64,000 nucleotides of DNA from assembly GCF_900445235.1 (NCBI RefSeq), contig NZ_UFSM01000001.1, positions 4,045,501 to 4,109,500 on the forward strand, written 5' to 3'. Shown one piece after another: positions 1 to 8,772 of the stretch; position 1 is the first letter of the stretch, and each line of letters begins with the position of its first letter. The DNA comes from Aminobacter aminovorans. GTDB lineage: Bacteria > Pseudomonadota > Alphaproteobacteria > Rhizobiales > Rhizobiaceae. The notes beneath the pieces were generated by a model that saw only the letters and a program-made list of their open reading frames with translations, had not been told where the DNA came from and did no database searches. The position numbers were made by a program, and so were the translations under genes.

Positions 1-69
1 TACCGCGGCCGCCGCGTGACGCGCTGCTACAGGCGGCGTGTCTGGGTCTGGTATCGCCACTGGTAGCTG
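1..69 (+). CDS. C-terminal end of an unknown basic protein (partial)
   Basis: An open frame enters from the left edge and stops with TAG at 67-69. The 22 visible residues are rich in Arg, Tyr and Trp. A strong GC hairpin follows 10 bases later, as expected after a gene end. Too little is visible to name a family. Confidence 0.5.
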
Positions 70-78
70 ACGGCGTCG

Positions 79-104
79 GGCCCGCCCCTGTCCAGGGGCG
101 GGCC
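79..104. terminator. GC-rich hairpin, likely transcription terminator
   Basis: Perfect 11-bp inverted repeat (GGCCCGCCCCT / AGGGGCGGGCC) with a 4-base loop just after the first gene end. There is no T run, so intrinsic termination is an inference. Confidence 0.45.
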
Positions 105-282
105 GCGCCTTGCAACCATGCTGAATGGAAAGATCGGGGCCGGCGAGCCGAGCGCCGGTCGCTGAGGCCGGCGGCGCGCTGAGCGACGGCAACAGCCGGC
201 GCGCGCGGCCGACCGGATCCGGCGCGCCTTTCCGGACCGGACCGGCCGGCGGCTGCGCCGCCTGCGGAACGGTCATGTTCCA

Positions 283-333
283 GCCATCCGACTTCCAAAC
301 ATCCGACTTCCGGCCATCCGACTTCCGGCAATC
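283..333. repeat. Short tandem repeat, about 14-15 bp unit
   Basis: Three to four imperfect copies of a unit containing ATCCGACTTCC lie in the gap between the first gene and the ankyrin-cytochrome gene. One of many short tandem duplications in this window. Confidence 0.6.
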
Positions 334-424
334 CGCAACCTCGTCCGCCGGCACCGGCGTTGTCGCCGGCAGGCCGTTGGCCTAAGATGCGCCCGTCATG
401 GAACTCCTCAGCTCAGAGGATGCG

Positions 425-1369
425 ATGATCAAGCTGGCACGCTTTTTGGCAATCGGGGCCTGGCCGGTAACAAAGGCCTTGTCGGTGATCGGGGCCGTTC
501 CGCTCCTGTGTCTTCTTGCGCTGCCGGCCCAGGCGAACGAGCTCGGCGATCTTGTCAGGAGCGGCGACGTCGCGGCGGTGACCTCGGCCCTCGACAAGGG
601 TGCGGCCATCGACGAAATCGACGGTGTCACGGCGCTCTACATCGCCTGCGAAACCGGAAATGCCGCGCTGGCGGAACTTCTGGTCAAGCGTGGGGCCGAC
701 GTCAACCTGCCCGTCAGCTGGCAGCGAACGCCGCTCTACGCCGCCAACAAGGCGGGCTTCGCCGACATCGTCACGCTGTTGCTCGGCCATGGCGCCGATC
801 CAAACCAGCTGGCGAAAGGGCAGACCCCGCTGCATGTGGCGGCCGAGGCCGGCTGCCTTGCCTGCGTGACCTCGCTCGTCGAGGCCGGCGCCGAGGTCAA
901 TGCCCTGACGTCGAATGGCAGTCCGCCGATCCATCTGGCCAAGCTCGCCGGCCACGACGACGTCGTCGCCTATCTCAACAGCCACGGCGCCCAAGGACCG
1001 ACAGTCGTGCCGATTTCGCCCCGACTTGCCTCGGCAGATGCGCAGGCGGGCAAGGACATTTTCGGCACGACCTGCGCGGCCTGCCATCTTGTTGCGCCCG
1101 GGCTCAAGGTTCCGAAACGCGCCAATCTGTGGGGCATCGTCGGACGGCAGAAGGGTTCGGAGAGCGACGTCGCGTATTCGGCGAGCCTGAAGCAGGCCGG
1201 AGGCGTCTGGGGCTTCGAGGAGCTCAATTCCTTCATCGCCAACCCCGCCCTGACCTTGCCTGGAACAGACATGACCTTCCCCGGCCTGGCCGACGAAACC
1301 CAGCGCGCCGACCTCATCGCCTATCTCCGGACCCTGAGCGAGACACCGCTGCCACTGCCCGGCAAGTGA
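425..1369 (+). CDS. Exported ankyrin-repeat / c-type cytochrome fusion protein
   Basis: The 314-residue product starts with a signal peptide (hydrophobic stretch, cleavage near AQA-NE). Four or five ankyrin repeats follow (about residues 40-190, with A-x-G-x-T-A-L-type and G-A-D-V-N turns), then a cytochrome c domain. The haem-binding CAACH lies at 217-221 and a likely axial Met at 283 (GTDMTF). Known of the domains: the cytochrome carries electrons in the periplasm and ankyrin repeats bind proteins. The partner is unknown. I chose ATG 425 because AGAGGA precedes it by 5 bases; an in-frame ATG at 398 would add nine residues without a ribosome site. Confidence 0.85.
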   Translation: MIKLARFLAIGAWPVTKALSVIGAVPLLCLLALPAQANELGDLVRSGDVAAVTSALDKGAAIDEIDGVTALYIACETGNAALAELLVKRGADVNLPVSWQRTPLYAANKAGFADIVTLLLGHGADPNQLAKGQTPLHVAAEAGCLACVTSLVEAGAEVNALTSNGSPPIHLAKLAGHDDVVAYLNSHGAQGPTVVPISPRLASADAQAGKDIFGTTCAACHLVAPGLKVPKRANLWGIVGRQKGSESDVAYSASLKQAGGVWGFEELNSFIANPALTLPGTDMTFPGLADETQRADLIAYLRTLSETPLPLPGK

Positions 1370-1449
1370 GCGGCTAATAGGCTGGGTTCAAAACAGGGCT
1401 GGCCGCTCACGGTCCAGACGAAGTGCGGGCCTGCCCAAGTCTTCGTGCG

Positions 1450-1850
1450 GGTCGCAAAAGGCAACGCCGCCCCGCCCTTTGAAGAGAACGAGATTGTCCT
1501 CTCGCCGCTCCATGCCAGGCTCCAGGGAGCATTCGCGGGCCCCTCGCGAACCAGGGCATGCCCGGAGTGCAGGAGAACATGGGCCGAGTGAACCTGCGCT
1601 ACCGCGACCCCGAACGAGGTTCAGTGCTTGTGAGGTGAAGCCGACTGAGCCGGCAACTGTCAGGTTTGCCCTCCGAGCTGCAATGGGACAATTGCTCGAC
1701 TATCGGCAGCCCGTCAGGCCGGCACGCGCTACTGATCGTGATCGACGATGAACCGACCTCCGAAGACGCACAACTGGCACTGACAAACGGTTTTGGCCTC
1801 GCGTGGCGCAATGGAAAGTCATTCCAATACGTCTGGCCAATACGTCTGGC
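1450..1850 (+). pseudogene. Decayed gene for a nuclease-like protein (at least two frameshifts)
   Basis: Three reading-frame pieces join into one plausible protein: GVQENMGRVNLRYRDPERG (frame of 1579), then EVKPTEPATVRFALRAAMGQ (frame of 1479), then LLIVIDDEPTSEDAQLALTN and FGLAWRNGKSFQYVWP (frame of 1666). Moving from one piece to the next needs a frame change near 1630 and another near 1715. The E-V-K core followed by G-Q-L-L-D-Y-R resembles the PD-(D/E)XK-like domain of several defence-associated proteins; that match is from memory. It sits at the edge of the defence island and looks dead. A 13-bp tandem duplication (AATACGTCTGGCC) occurs at its end. Confidence 0.5.
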
Positions 1851-2081
1851 CCGGCCCGTGAGTGCGCCCTTGAGCATCTGGAAAGACAGAAGCGAAGCAG
1901 CCAAGCACTGCCGACCGCTAACATCGATGGAGCTGGCTCGATCGCACTTGCGTTGAGACCCAGGTCCAAGGAAGGTTGCACACACGTTGATCTGGAAGCA
2001 ATGCAAAGCGTCACATCCTAAGGAGAGGAGATGAACTGCGACGCGAGTAACTTGCATCAATAGCTGGCGCCCCTCCCCGAG

Positions 2082-2642
2082 CTAAAGGTTATCGATGAGC
2101 GCGCTAGCGGCGCGTTGTCGGAGAACAGGATCACCTTTTGACAAGACTGATAGCAACTGGAGGCACTCCCCCTGGTACACTACCCAGAATTTTGGATCGC
2201 CCGCTCGGATTGAAGCAGCGTTGTCAATTATGTCTGCAAGCTTAATCGTCTGCGCTTCGGCAGGCGCCCTCTCAATGTGCTCCCGATCAAGGGTCTTTCT
2301 GATTCTGCGGTTGCCAGGATGACCAATTGAGACATCGGTTAGCCAGCATACTAGGCTTGCCACCTCTTTACCAAAGGCGTTCTCAATGTCCGAAATTTTT
2401 ACAGAGGCAACATCCTCGACGACATCGTGCAAGAACGCCGCCGCCACCATTGCCTCGGTGTGAGGGACACTAGCCACAAGTTCGGCCACCCCATGCAAAT
2501 GGATGGTGTAGGGATCTTCGGTGTATTTTCTTAGATGACCGATTGAACCATGCGCATTTTCTGCGAATGCTTGAGCCCGACGCACAATCGAATCATTTTT
2601 TTGTGGATCGGCGTCCGATTGTGGTGAGGGATTTATTAGCAT
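2082..2642 (-). CDS. HD-domain phosphohydrolase, MESH1/RelA-SpoT hydrolase-like
   Basis: The 186-residue protein has the full HD metal site: H48 in TIHLHG, H72-D73 in FLHDVVEDV with E76-D77, and D137 in IKLADIIDN. This order fits small alarmone or nucleotide hydrolases of the MESH1 and RelA/SpoT HD group. The family removes pyrophosphate from (p)ppGpp; the substrate here is inferred. No synthetase domain is present. It is divergent from the GHKL kinase with 72 bases between starts, so the two may share a control region. Low GC and position suggest it belongs to the defence island. Confidence 0.8.
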   Translation of the reverse strand: MLINPSPQSDADPQKNDSIVRRAQAFAENAHGSIGHLRKYTEDPYTIHLHGVAELVASVPHTEAMVAAAFLHDVVEDVASVKISDIENAFGKEVASLVCWLTDVSIGHPGNRRIRKTLDREHIERAPAEAQTIKLADIIDNAASIRAGDPKFWVVYQGECLQLLSVLSKGDPVLRQRAASALIDNL

Positions 2643-2714
2643 CTTCTCTGGCTACCTCGTAACGGCCCAGCGCAAGAGCCGTTTCACGCATCACTAGGGC
2701 GAGACACATAGGTA

Positions 2715-5060
2715 ATGGCGTCGACGAAAGAACTTCAACCCTTCAGGGTTAGCTCAGGCCTTAAGGACCTTATTGGGCGCGATCTCATCACCAATGACTT
2801 TGTTGCGGTATTCGAGCTGGTCAAGAACGCGTACGATGCTCACGCGACAAGGGTTCACCTCCATTTTTCCCAAGATGCCATCATAATCGCCGATAACGGC
2901 AAGGGCATGTCGCGCGACGCCATTCTCGAGCGCTGGCTGTTTGTCGCGTATTCAGCGAAGCGCGAGGGAACCGAAGACGAGAACTATCGAGATAAGATCA
3001 CTGCTGCCCGCACTTTCGCAGGGGCAAAAGGCGTGGGGCGTTTCTCGTGCGACCGACTTGGTTCGACGTTGACACTAAGCTCTCGCGCTGCCGGCCACCC
3101 AGTTCAACTCCTAGAGGTAGACTGGAAGCAATATGAAGGTCGCCCTCGCGACGAGTTTGGGACGATACTTGTTGAACTTTCGGAGATAGGTGAGTTTCCG
3201 GATGCGAAACTTATGCCACCAGGAGACACCGGCACCGTACTCAACATCAGCGGACTACGGGGCGCTTGGGATCGGTCAAAACTTCAAAGCCTCAAGCGTG
3301 AGCTTGCCAAGCTTATCGATCCCTTTGGGCGTGATGGATCGCGATTTCAGATTTCATTCTTCGCACCCGAAGAATCCGACGCCGATACCGTCGATGAAAA
3401 ATACAATAAAGTTCGCAATAGCGATAGCCCGGCCAGAACAATTGTTAACGGCCCGATAGAAAACAATATAATTGACGTCGTTGGACGCAAGACGACATCT
3501 ATACATGTAAATATACTCCATGGAGACATCATGGAGACTTCCCTTGAGGATCGGGGAGAGCTAATCTATCGAATACAGGAGCCGAGCCCGTATCCAGGAT
3601 TAACCGCTGCCGGGTTTCGTGCCGACATCTACTTTCTGAATCGCAGCGCCAAATCGACCTTCGCCCATAGAATGGGGATACCGTCCGTTCAGTTTGGCTC
3701 CATCTTTGTCTTCCGAAACGGATTTCGAGTCTTCCCCATAGGTGCGGAAGACGATGACTTCTTTAGCCTCAACCAGCGTAAGCAACAAGGCCAGCGGCGT
3801 TTCCTCGGCGGCCGTGACGTTATTGGCCGCGTGGACGTCCTAGGTGTACAGGGGTTCGATGAGGCCACAAGCAGAGACGGGGGACTTATTCGCACCCCGG
3901 AAGTTGAGGAGCTGATAACGTGCGTAAGGGACAAGTGCATACGTCGACTTGAACGATACGTAGTCGACATCACTTGGAAGGACAAATTCGATAAGGAGGT
4001 TGGCGACCTCTCCCGCATGATGAGGGACGAATCCAGTTCGCTCATTGGCCAACTCGTAGCACGTTTAGCCGCGACAGATGGGGTTACGCTTATTGAGTAC
4101 AATCCTGACCTGGTCAGAATTGTCGACGAAAAATCGAGCGAGTTTGAAGCATCTCTTGGTGCGCTCGAACTGCTAGCAGACAGGACGGGCGATCCTGAGC
4201 TCCTTAAGAAGGTTGATGAAGCTCGTGCTCGGATCAAGGCGATTCAAGAGGCAGAAGCCACTGCCCGTGAGGCAGAGCGTCGCGCTGAGAGTAGGGCGGA
4301 GGCAGCAGAGGCAGCAGCCAGCGTAGCGGAGGCAAGATACGGGGAAGAACGTGAGCGAAACGCCTTCCTAGTCGCAGCTGGGTCGCTCGACCATGACACC
4401 ATCCTGAACCTCCACCACCAGATCATCATCCACGCATCTAGCGTCCATCACGGGGTCAAACGGATGATGGGGCTCCTGCGAGGGGGCAAGGCTATCACAA
4501 ACGCTGACTGGACAGACTTCCTGGAGCGCATGTCCTTCAGAAACAGTCAAATACTGACCGCCGCAAGATTTGCTACCAAAGGAGGCTACAAGCAGCAGTC
4601 TGCTGAGACAAAGGCAGACCTGTCAGCATACATACGCGACTATATCGAAATCATCACCAACCTATGGGCGCCGCAAGGGCTCAAGGTTCAAGTGAGCAGC
4701 GATGAAGTAGAAGTCGTTCGTACATTTAGGCCAATCGAAATTGGAATCGTCGTGGACAATTTGGTCACGAACGCCGCGAAGGCAAAGGCAAGTATCGTAT
4801 CGTTCGGTCTTTCCGCCACCGCCGGAACAAGGCCAGAGTTGGTCATAGAGGTCGCTGACGATGGAAACGGCTGGCCAGAGAGCCTTGACGCTTTGGAGCG
4901 TGTCTTTGAAAAGGGCATTACTACGACTGACGGATCGGGCTTAGGATTGTATCATGTGAAGCAAGTAATCGAAGGAATGAGAGGAGTCATCGAGGCACAT
5001 GCCGAGCCTCTCTCAGAAAAGCTTGATGGCGCACACCTGAGGATCAGAGTCCCTTCATGA
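2715..5060 (+). CDS. Soluble sensor kinase-like ATPase with two GHKL domains
   Basis: The 781-residue protein has no membrane segment. The N-terminus is an Hsp90/MORC-type GHKL ATPase (HATPase_c_3): E34-N38-D41 in ELVKNAYD and D60-x-G-x-G in DNGKGMS, followed by an S5-like transducer with QRRFLGGRDVIGRV. A coiled coil rich in Ala, Glu and Arg spans about 505-550. A possible phosphorylated histidine is H560 in SLDHDT. A second, kinase-type GHKL domain follows: N box near 680-690, DDGNGWPES near 713-722, GSGLGLYHV near 742-750. The stop overlaps the response regulator start by four bases (ATGA), so they are co-translated. Likely a cytoplasmic sensor that phosphorylates the next protein; this is inferred from gene order and domains. 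Confidence 0.85.
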   Translation: MASTKELQPFRVSSGLKDLIGRDLITNDFVAVFELVKNAYDAHATRVHLHFSQDAIIIADNGKGMSRDAILERWLFVAYSAKREGTEDENYRDKITAARTFAGAKGVGRFSCDRLGSTLTLSSRAAGHPVQLLEVDWKQYEGRPRDEFGTILVELSEIGEFPDAKLMPPGDTGTVLNISGLRGAWDRSKLQSLKRELAKLIDPFGRDGSRFQISFFAPEESDADTVDEKYNKVRNSDSPARTIVNGPIENNIIDVVGRKTTSIHVNILHGDIMETSLEDRGELIYRIQEPSPYPGLTAAGFRADIYFLNRSAKSTFAHRMGIPSVQFGSIFVFRNGFRVFPIGAEDDDFFSLNQRKQQGQRRFLGGRDVIGRVDVLGVQGFDEATSRDGGLIRTPEVEELITCVRDKCIRRLERYVVDITWKDKFDKEVGDLSRMMRDESSSLIGQLVARLAATDGVTLIEYNPDLVRIVDEKSSEFEASLGALELLADRTGDPELLKKVDEARARIKAIQEAEATAREAERRAESRAEAAEAAASVAEARYGEERERNAFLVAAGSLDHDTILNLHHQIIIHASSVHHGVKRMMGLLRGGKAITNADWTDFLERMSFRNSQILTAARFATKGGYKQQSAETKADLSAYIRDYIEIITNLWAPQGLKVQVSSDEVEVVRTFRPIEIGIVVDNLVTNAAKAKASIVSFGLSATAGTRPELVIEVADDGNGWPESLDALERVFEKGITTTDGSGLGLYHVKQVIEGMRGVIEAHAEPLSEKLDGAHLRIRVPS

Positions 5061-6004
5061 ACCTGGACTTTCGCCTTCTCATTATCGACGATCATCCTGA
5101 TAGCATTAGCGATGCGATCCTCATTCTCAAAGATTATCTGGATGGTATGGGCTTTACGCTATCAACGACGATAGCAACCGACTTATCAGAAGCAGGCATC
5201 AAGACGCTCGCAAAAAAGTCGGGAAAAGACTTCGACTTGGTCGTGGTCGACTACAATTTGGGTCGAACGGACAATAACGGCGTCATGGCAGCAGCACAAA
5301 TTCGCCGACAGTTGCTGTACACCGACATTGTCTTCTACTCGTCGGACTCCACCTTGGACCTCTTTAATGAACTTGCCAAAAAGAAAGTCGTGGGGGTGTT
5401 CATTGCCGACCGCACTCGCGACTTAGACGCAGCCTTTGTCGGTCTGGCTGATACGATCATTGGAAAGGCCGTTGACCTAAACCATATGCGAGGCATCGCG
5501 ATGGCAGAGGTCGCCGAAATGGATGTTCTCATGGGCGACACCATTGTGCTTGCATTCTCGGAAGGCCAGTTTCCCGATCAGGCGAAAGAAACGTTGGCGA
5601 AACTTCTAGACACCGCAAAGAGCGCGGTGACTGGGCTTGAGCCGCTGGTGTCTGCCAACGACATAATGGCTGTCGTCTCCAATAGTCGTCACTTCAGCTC
5701 TGCCGGCAAATACATGACTATGCGTCGCATTGCGAAGGTTCTGAAAAACAAACCTGACGACGCCCTTGCGACGCTAAATACCTACGAAGCCGACATCATC
5801 CACAATCGGAATACGTTGGCTCACGCCAAATCTGACAGTGACGAAAGGGGAGTCATTTCGTTGCGCTCAATCAAGCATGGCGGAGAGCCAATCGTTATTG
5901 ATGAAGCCTGGATGGCAGACTTTCGAAGCAAGCTTCGCATTCAAAAAGAGGCCCTAGGCAAGCTCTGCGACGCTATCCGTGAGGAGTTCGGCCTGCGCAA
6001 GTGA
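5057..6004 (+). CDS. Response regulator with C-terminal HEPN-like domain
   Basis: The receiver domain occupies about residues 1-125: acidic pair D11-D12, phospho-acceptor D65 in VVVDYNLG and S95/S96 at the switch position. The usual receiver Lys is not visible. The helical C-terminal half (about 160-315) ends in IIHNRNTLAHAK, where R251-x4-H256 matches the R-x4-6-H signature of HEPN ribonucleases. No DNA-binding domain is present. Known: HEPN domains often act as RNases in antiviral and toxin systems. Inferred: phosphorylation by the upstream kinase switches an RNase effector. The last 51 bases overlap the convergent methyltransferase gene. Confidence 0.8.
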   Translation: MNLDFRLLIIDDHPDSISDAILILKDYLDGMGFTLSTTIATDLSEAGIKTLAKKSGKDFDLVVVDYNLGRTDNNGVMAAAQIRRQLLYTDIVFYSSDSTLDLFNELAKKKVVGVFIADRTRDLDAAFVGLADTIIGKAVDLNHMRGIAMAEVAEMDVLMGDTIVLAFSEGQFPDQAKETLAKLLDTAKSAVTGLEPLVSANDIMAVVSNSRHFSSAGKYMTMRRIAKVLKNKPDDALATLNTYEADIIHNRNTLAHAKSDSDERGVISLRSIKHGGEPIVIDEAWMADFRSKLRIQKEALGKLCDAIREEFGLRK

Positions 6005-7231
6005 CCGAGAAAGATTGAGAAGGGAAATTCCTAGCTGTTCTGCTAGGATCGGCGGGACTGCGTTTGCAACCTGCGTAAATCGAGGCACCTCTGTGCGCCT
6101 CCGGAGGCCGCCAGTGGTATATTTGCCCTTGAACTGAAACCAGTCGGGAAAGGTTTGCAGCCGCGCGTTCTCACGAACGGTTAATGCTCTTGGCTCTGCA
6201 TAGTGGAGCAGGTCTTCTGGTAGGCTCGTTATCGTCGGCGCGGGGCTAAGGGGATCGAGTACCCGAATAGCCATCTTTTTCAAGCCGTGCGCTCTCCGAA
6301 CCTCCGCAGAGATTGATACGTTCAAGCGCCCCTCCTCATTCGCACTTTTGATGATCGACGAGAAGCGCTCCTGAATTTCTGGGCTGTGCCGAGCGAGACG
6401 CAAATCGCTGGGTGCACCGCTATGTCCGTCGCGCATCGCAATCTGAAATGGCGTCCGAGGGGCGCGATAGTTGGTCTGTCGGAAGCCGGCAGTTTCAGTG
6501 CTTTCAGACGTGCTATTGTGCGCTACTTCCAAATCACTGATGGCATCTCTAGATGAGGGTGCAAGAGGCATTTTCCTGGCCCTGAGAAATTCGGCTGTTC
6601 GACCCCGCATCTGCGCAAAAAGGGCGCCAAGATGCTCTGCCGCGCTAAGTTCACGCCTCACGCCAATCAGGAAAAAGCGAGGTCGCACCTGAGGGACGCC
6701 GAAATCACTCGCCCTAAGAATTGCGCTTGTGGTGTCGTAGTCTGCATCCAGCCTGTCTTTTAGCGCCTGTGCAAAGTTTTTTATTTCCCCCTTGTTTGAG
6801 ACAAAATCGGAGGTGAAGCCTTTGACATTTTCGATCAGGACGATGTTGGGGCGAATAGCTGCAACCAAATCAAGGTAGGCCTCAAACAACCGATTTCGAG
6901 GGTCTTCAGAACGACGCCTTCCGGCGTGAGAGAAGCCCTGGCAAGGCGGCCCTCCAGCCAACATGTCTACCTTGCCAGCGAAGGTCGTCAGCACCTCGCC
7001 GCGCTCGGACAATAGTTCTCTTATGTCCCAAGCCTTTCGCTCAATAGTCTCGGGCCAGTTGTATGATAGGGAGCCGCCGTCAGGAAAGTTCGCACTCAAC
7101 GTTTCGAATGCCGACTCGTCTCGCTCAATGGCAAAGAGGCCTTTCCAGCCTGCTCGCTTGAGGCCGAGGCTTAAGCCACCGCACCCCGCAAAGACGTCGA
7201 CGAAACAAGGGGACGGCAAGGTAGCTGGCAT
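5954..7231 (-). CDS. DNA (cytosine-5-)-methyltransferase
   Basis: This is a 425-residue C5-methyltransferase with motifs in canonical order. Motif I is VDVFAGCGGLSLG (SAM binding), motif IV is GGPPCQGFS with the catalytic C97, motif VI is IENVKGF with E134, and motif VIII is Q181-x-R-x-R. The target recognition region lies about 200-340, and motif X is QVANAVPP near the end. It methylates cytosine at a sequence set by the variable region, which cannot be read from sequence alone. The 3-prime end overlaps the response regulator gene by 51 bases. A Vsr endonuclease and a PD-(D/E)XK protein follow, so this is the methylase of a restriction-type locus. Confidence 0.95.
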   Translation of the reverse strand: MPATLPSPCFVDVFAGCGGLSLGLKRAGWKGLFAIERDESAFETLSANFPDGGSLSYNWPETIERKAWDIRELLSERGEVLTTFAGKVDMLAGGPPCQGFSHAGRRRSEDPRNRLFEAYLDLVAAIRPNIVLIENVKGFTSDFVSNKGEIKNFAQALKDRLDADYDTTSAILRASDFGVPQVRPRFFLIGVRRELSAAEHLGALFAQMRGRTAEFLRARKMPLAPSSRDAISDLEVAHNSTSESTETAGFRQTNYRAPRTPFQIAMRDGHSGAPSDLRLARHSPEIQERFSSIIKSANEEGRLNVSISAEVRRAHGLKKMAIRVLDPLSPAPTITSLPEDLLHYAEPRALTVRENARLQTFPDWFQFKGKYTTGGLRRRTEVPRFTQVANAVPPILAEQLGISLLNLSRSLAQAELLTDSVAELA

Positions 7232-7879
7232 GCGAATCAGAGACTAACCTAGTTAGTGCATTCTACATGACTATGCCAGAAACAGTTCGCGGGCGCCAGG
7301 CGCTTGAGCGAGACAAACGAAATAATATACATCAAAAACGGGCTCGCGCCACGACTACGACATCGCCGCGAGCGGCGATGTCGTAGTCGTATTTGAACCA
7401 TCCCGGGCCGGCTTGTTGGGCGAACGGGTAGTATATGGACAGCCGCGCCTCGACAGGAGGAGCGACAGGGCATCGCCCAAGTGCAGGACATCATTGCCAA
7501 CCGCACCGCCGAGTTCGAGATGGCCGCGTAGGCAGCTTCGAGCGCCTTGAAACCACCCCTTCAAACACGCAGGACGGGAGCGCCGCTTCGATGGCGTGAT
7601 CCACATCCTGTTGACGTTGGCACCGTTCGCCCTTTTGATTTGCGGCGATAACGATGATCCATTTCCCCGAGCAATTGACAGACCGCCCTTGGGCGGCCGG
7701 ACGAGATTGCCGCCGCTACCGGGCGACCTATTGCAATGATGGCAGTTGGAATAAGATAGCATGATGCAGTTCAGAGCGTGCGCCTTTAGGTGCACAACAA
7801 GACCTGCACCGTCTCCGGCCATTGCCATAAAGCAGCGCATGCATCGTTTTTTGTTTGCACTGCTAGAAAGCGCAACCGT
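7232..7879. other. Gap between methyltransferase and vsr; palindrome and gene remnant only
   Basis: No convincing intact gene. Visible items are the 40-bp palindrome at 7351-7390 and a possible C-terminal remnant on the plus strand ending TAG 7531 (QEERQGIAQVQDIIANRTAE and a few more residues). Its helical, protein-like composition suggests the tail of a deleted gene. The remaining frames on both strands look like chance. Confidence 0.45.
7351..7390. repeat. Perfect 40-bp palindrome (19-bp arms, 2-base centre)
   Basis: The left arm ACGACTACGACATCGCCGC at 7351-7369 is exactly reverse-complementary to 7372-7390, separated by GA. No T run follows on either strand, so it is not a standard terminator. 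It lies about 120 bases upstream of the methyltransferase start and could be an operator, a cruciform or an insertion scar. Confidence 0.9.
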
Positions 7880-8368
7880 TTGATCGACACCCTCACACCT
7901 GAGCAGCGAAGTCGGCGTATGGCAGCCATTCGCAGCAAAGACACCAAACCCGAATTGACCGTACGGTCCGTCCTACACCGCCTAGGCTATCGTTATAGGT
8001 TGCATCGCCGAGATATTCCGGGCCGCCCAGACATATGCCTAATCGGTAGGCGCAAGGTAATCTTCGTTCACGGGTGTTTTTGGCACGGTCACGACAATTG
8101 CAAAATTGCAAACCTACCAAAGTCACGCACTGAATATTGGGCAGCCAAATTTCGATACAATAAGCAGAGGGATGCCGCTGCTAAACAAGTCTTGGCGGTG
8201 GCCGGTTGGAACTGCTGTGTAGTTTGGGAATGCGAGATCCAGGGCGGGGTCAACTGGGAGCGAAGACTCATGGATTTTCTAGGCCCGCCGAAACTAAAAG
8301 CGAGTGCGCCACCCGACATAGACCAAGAGCGAACATCCAAGCGATGGATCCCAAACGGGTCAGGATGA
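7880..8368 (+). CDS. vsr: Very short patch repair endonuclease (Vsr)
   Basis: The product carries the Vsr signature: LTPEQRSRRMAAIRSKDTKP at the start, then the RPDI motif holding the catalytic Asp and VHGCFWHGH with its His and metal-site residues. Vsr nicks next to T:G mismatches that arise when 5-methylcytosine deaminates, so it protects sites modified by the nearby cytosine methyltransferase. In-frame TTG 7880 is preferred because AGAAAG lies 9 bases upstream and the family starts there. The frame is open from 7790, which would add a Cys- and His-rich leader not seen in the family. Confidence 0.9.
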   Translation: MIDTLTPEQRSRRMAAIRSKDTKPELTVRSVLHRLGYRYRLHRRDIPGRPDICLIGRRKVIFVHGCFWHGHDNCKIANLPKSRTEYWAAKFRYNKQRDAAAKQVLAVAGWNCCVVWECEIQGGVNWERRLMDFLGPPKLKASAPPDIDQERTSKRWIPNGSG

Positions 8369-8772
8369 CGCATCGCCTTTAGCGGCGATTTGCCTATGTC
8401 TCGAATTAGGACCACTGTAGACAATCAAAGGATTGTGATGCGGACTTTCATGCCGATACTAGGATTGCAACGACGCATACTAGGCCAATTCGAACAAAGT
8501 TTTCAACGTTAGCCGCGAGAAGGTGCATCGCGAAAATCGTACCCAAGATAGCTTGTTGCTCGAACGACAGCCAACTTGACCATCGATATTAGTTGACGGC
8601 AACCCACCTTGACGGACAAAACCACAACAACACATTTGTCTACTTTACCAATGTATATCCCTGCGAAATTGATTGAATTAACAGGCAAGCACGCACCAAA
8701 TTATTTTGATTGCTCCATCCGTATATTTCAATAAATTTCGTATCATCTTTAAGCGAATTCCCGAGTATTATC
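8369..8772. other. AT-rich gap before the PD-(D/E)XK gene; nothing recognised
   Basis: About 400 bases, AT-rich towards the right end, with only short chance frames. It may hold the promoter of the downstream nuclease-like gene, but no box stands out. Confidence 0.4.

Noticed and set aside
7249..7840. Minus-strand frames between methyltransferase and vsr
   Set aside because: They cross the 40-bp palindrome, lack ribosome sites and have random composition.
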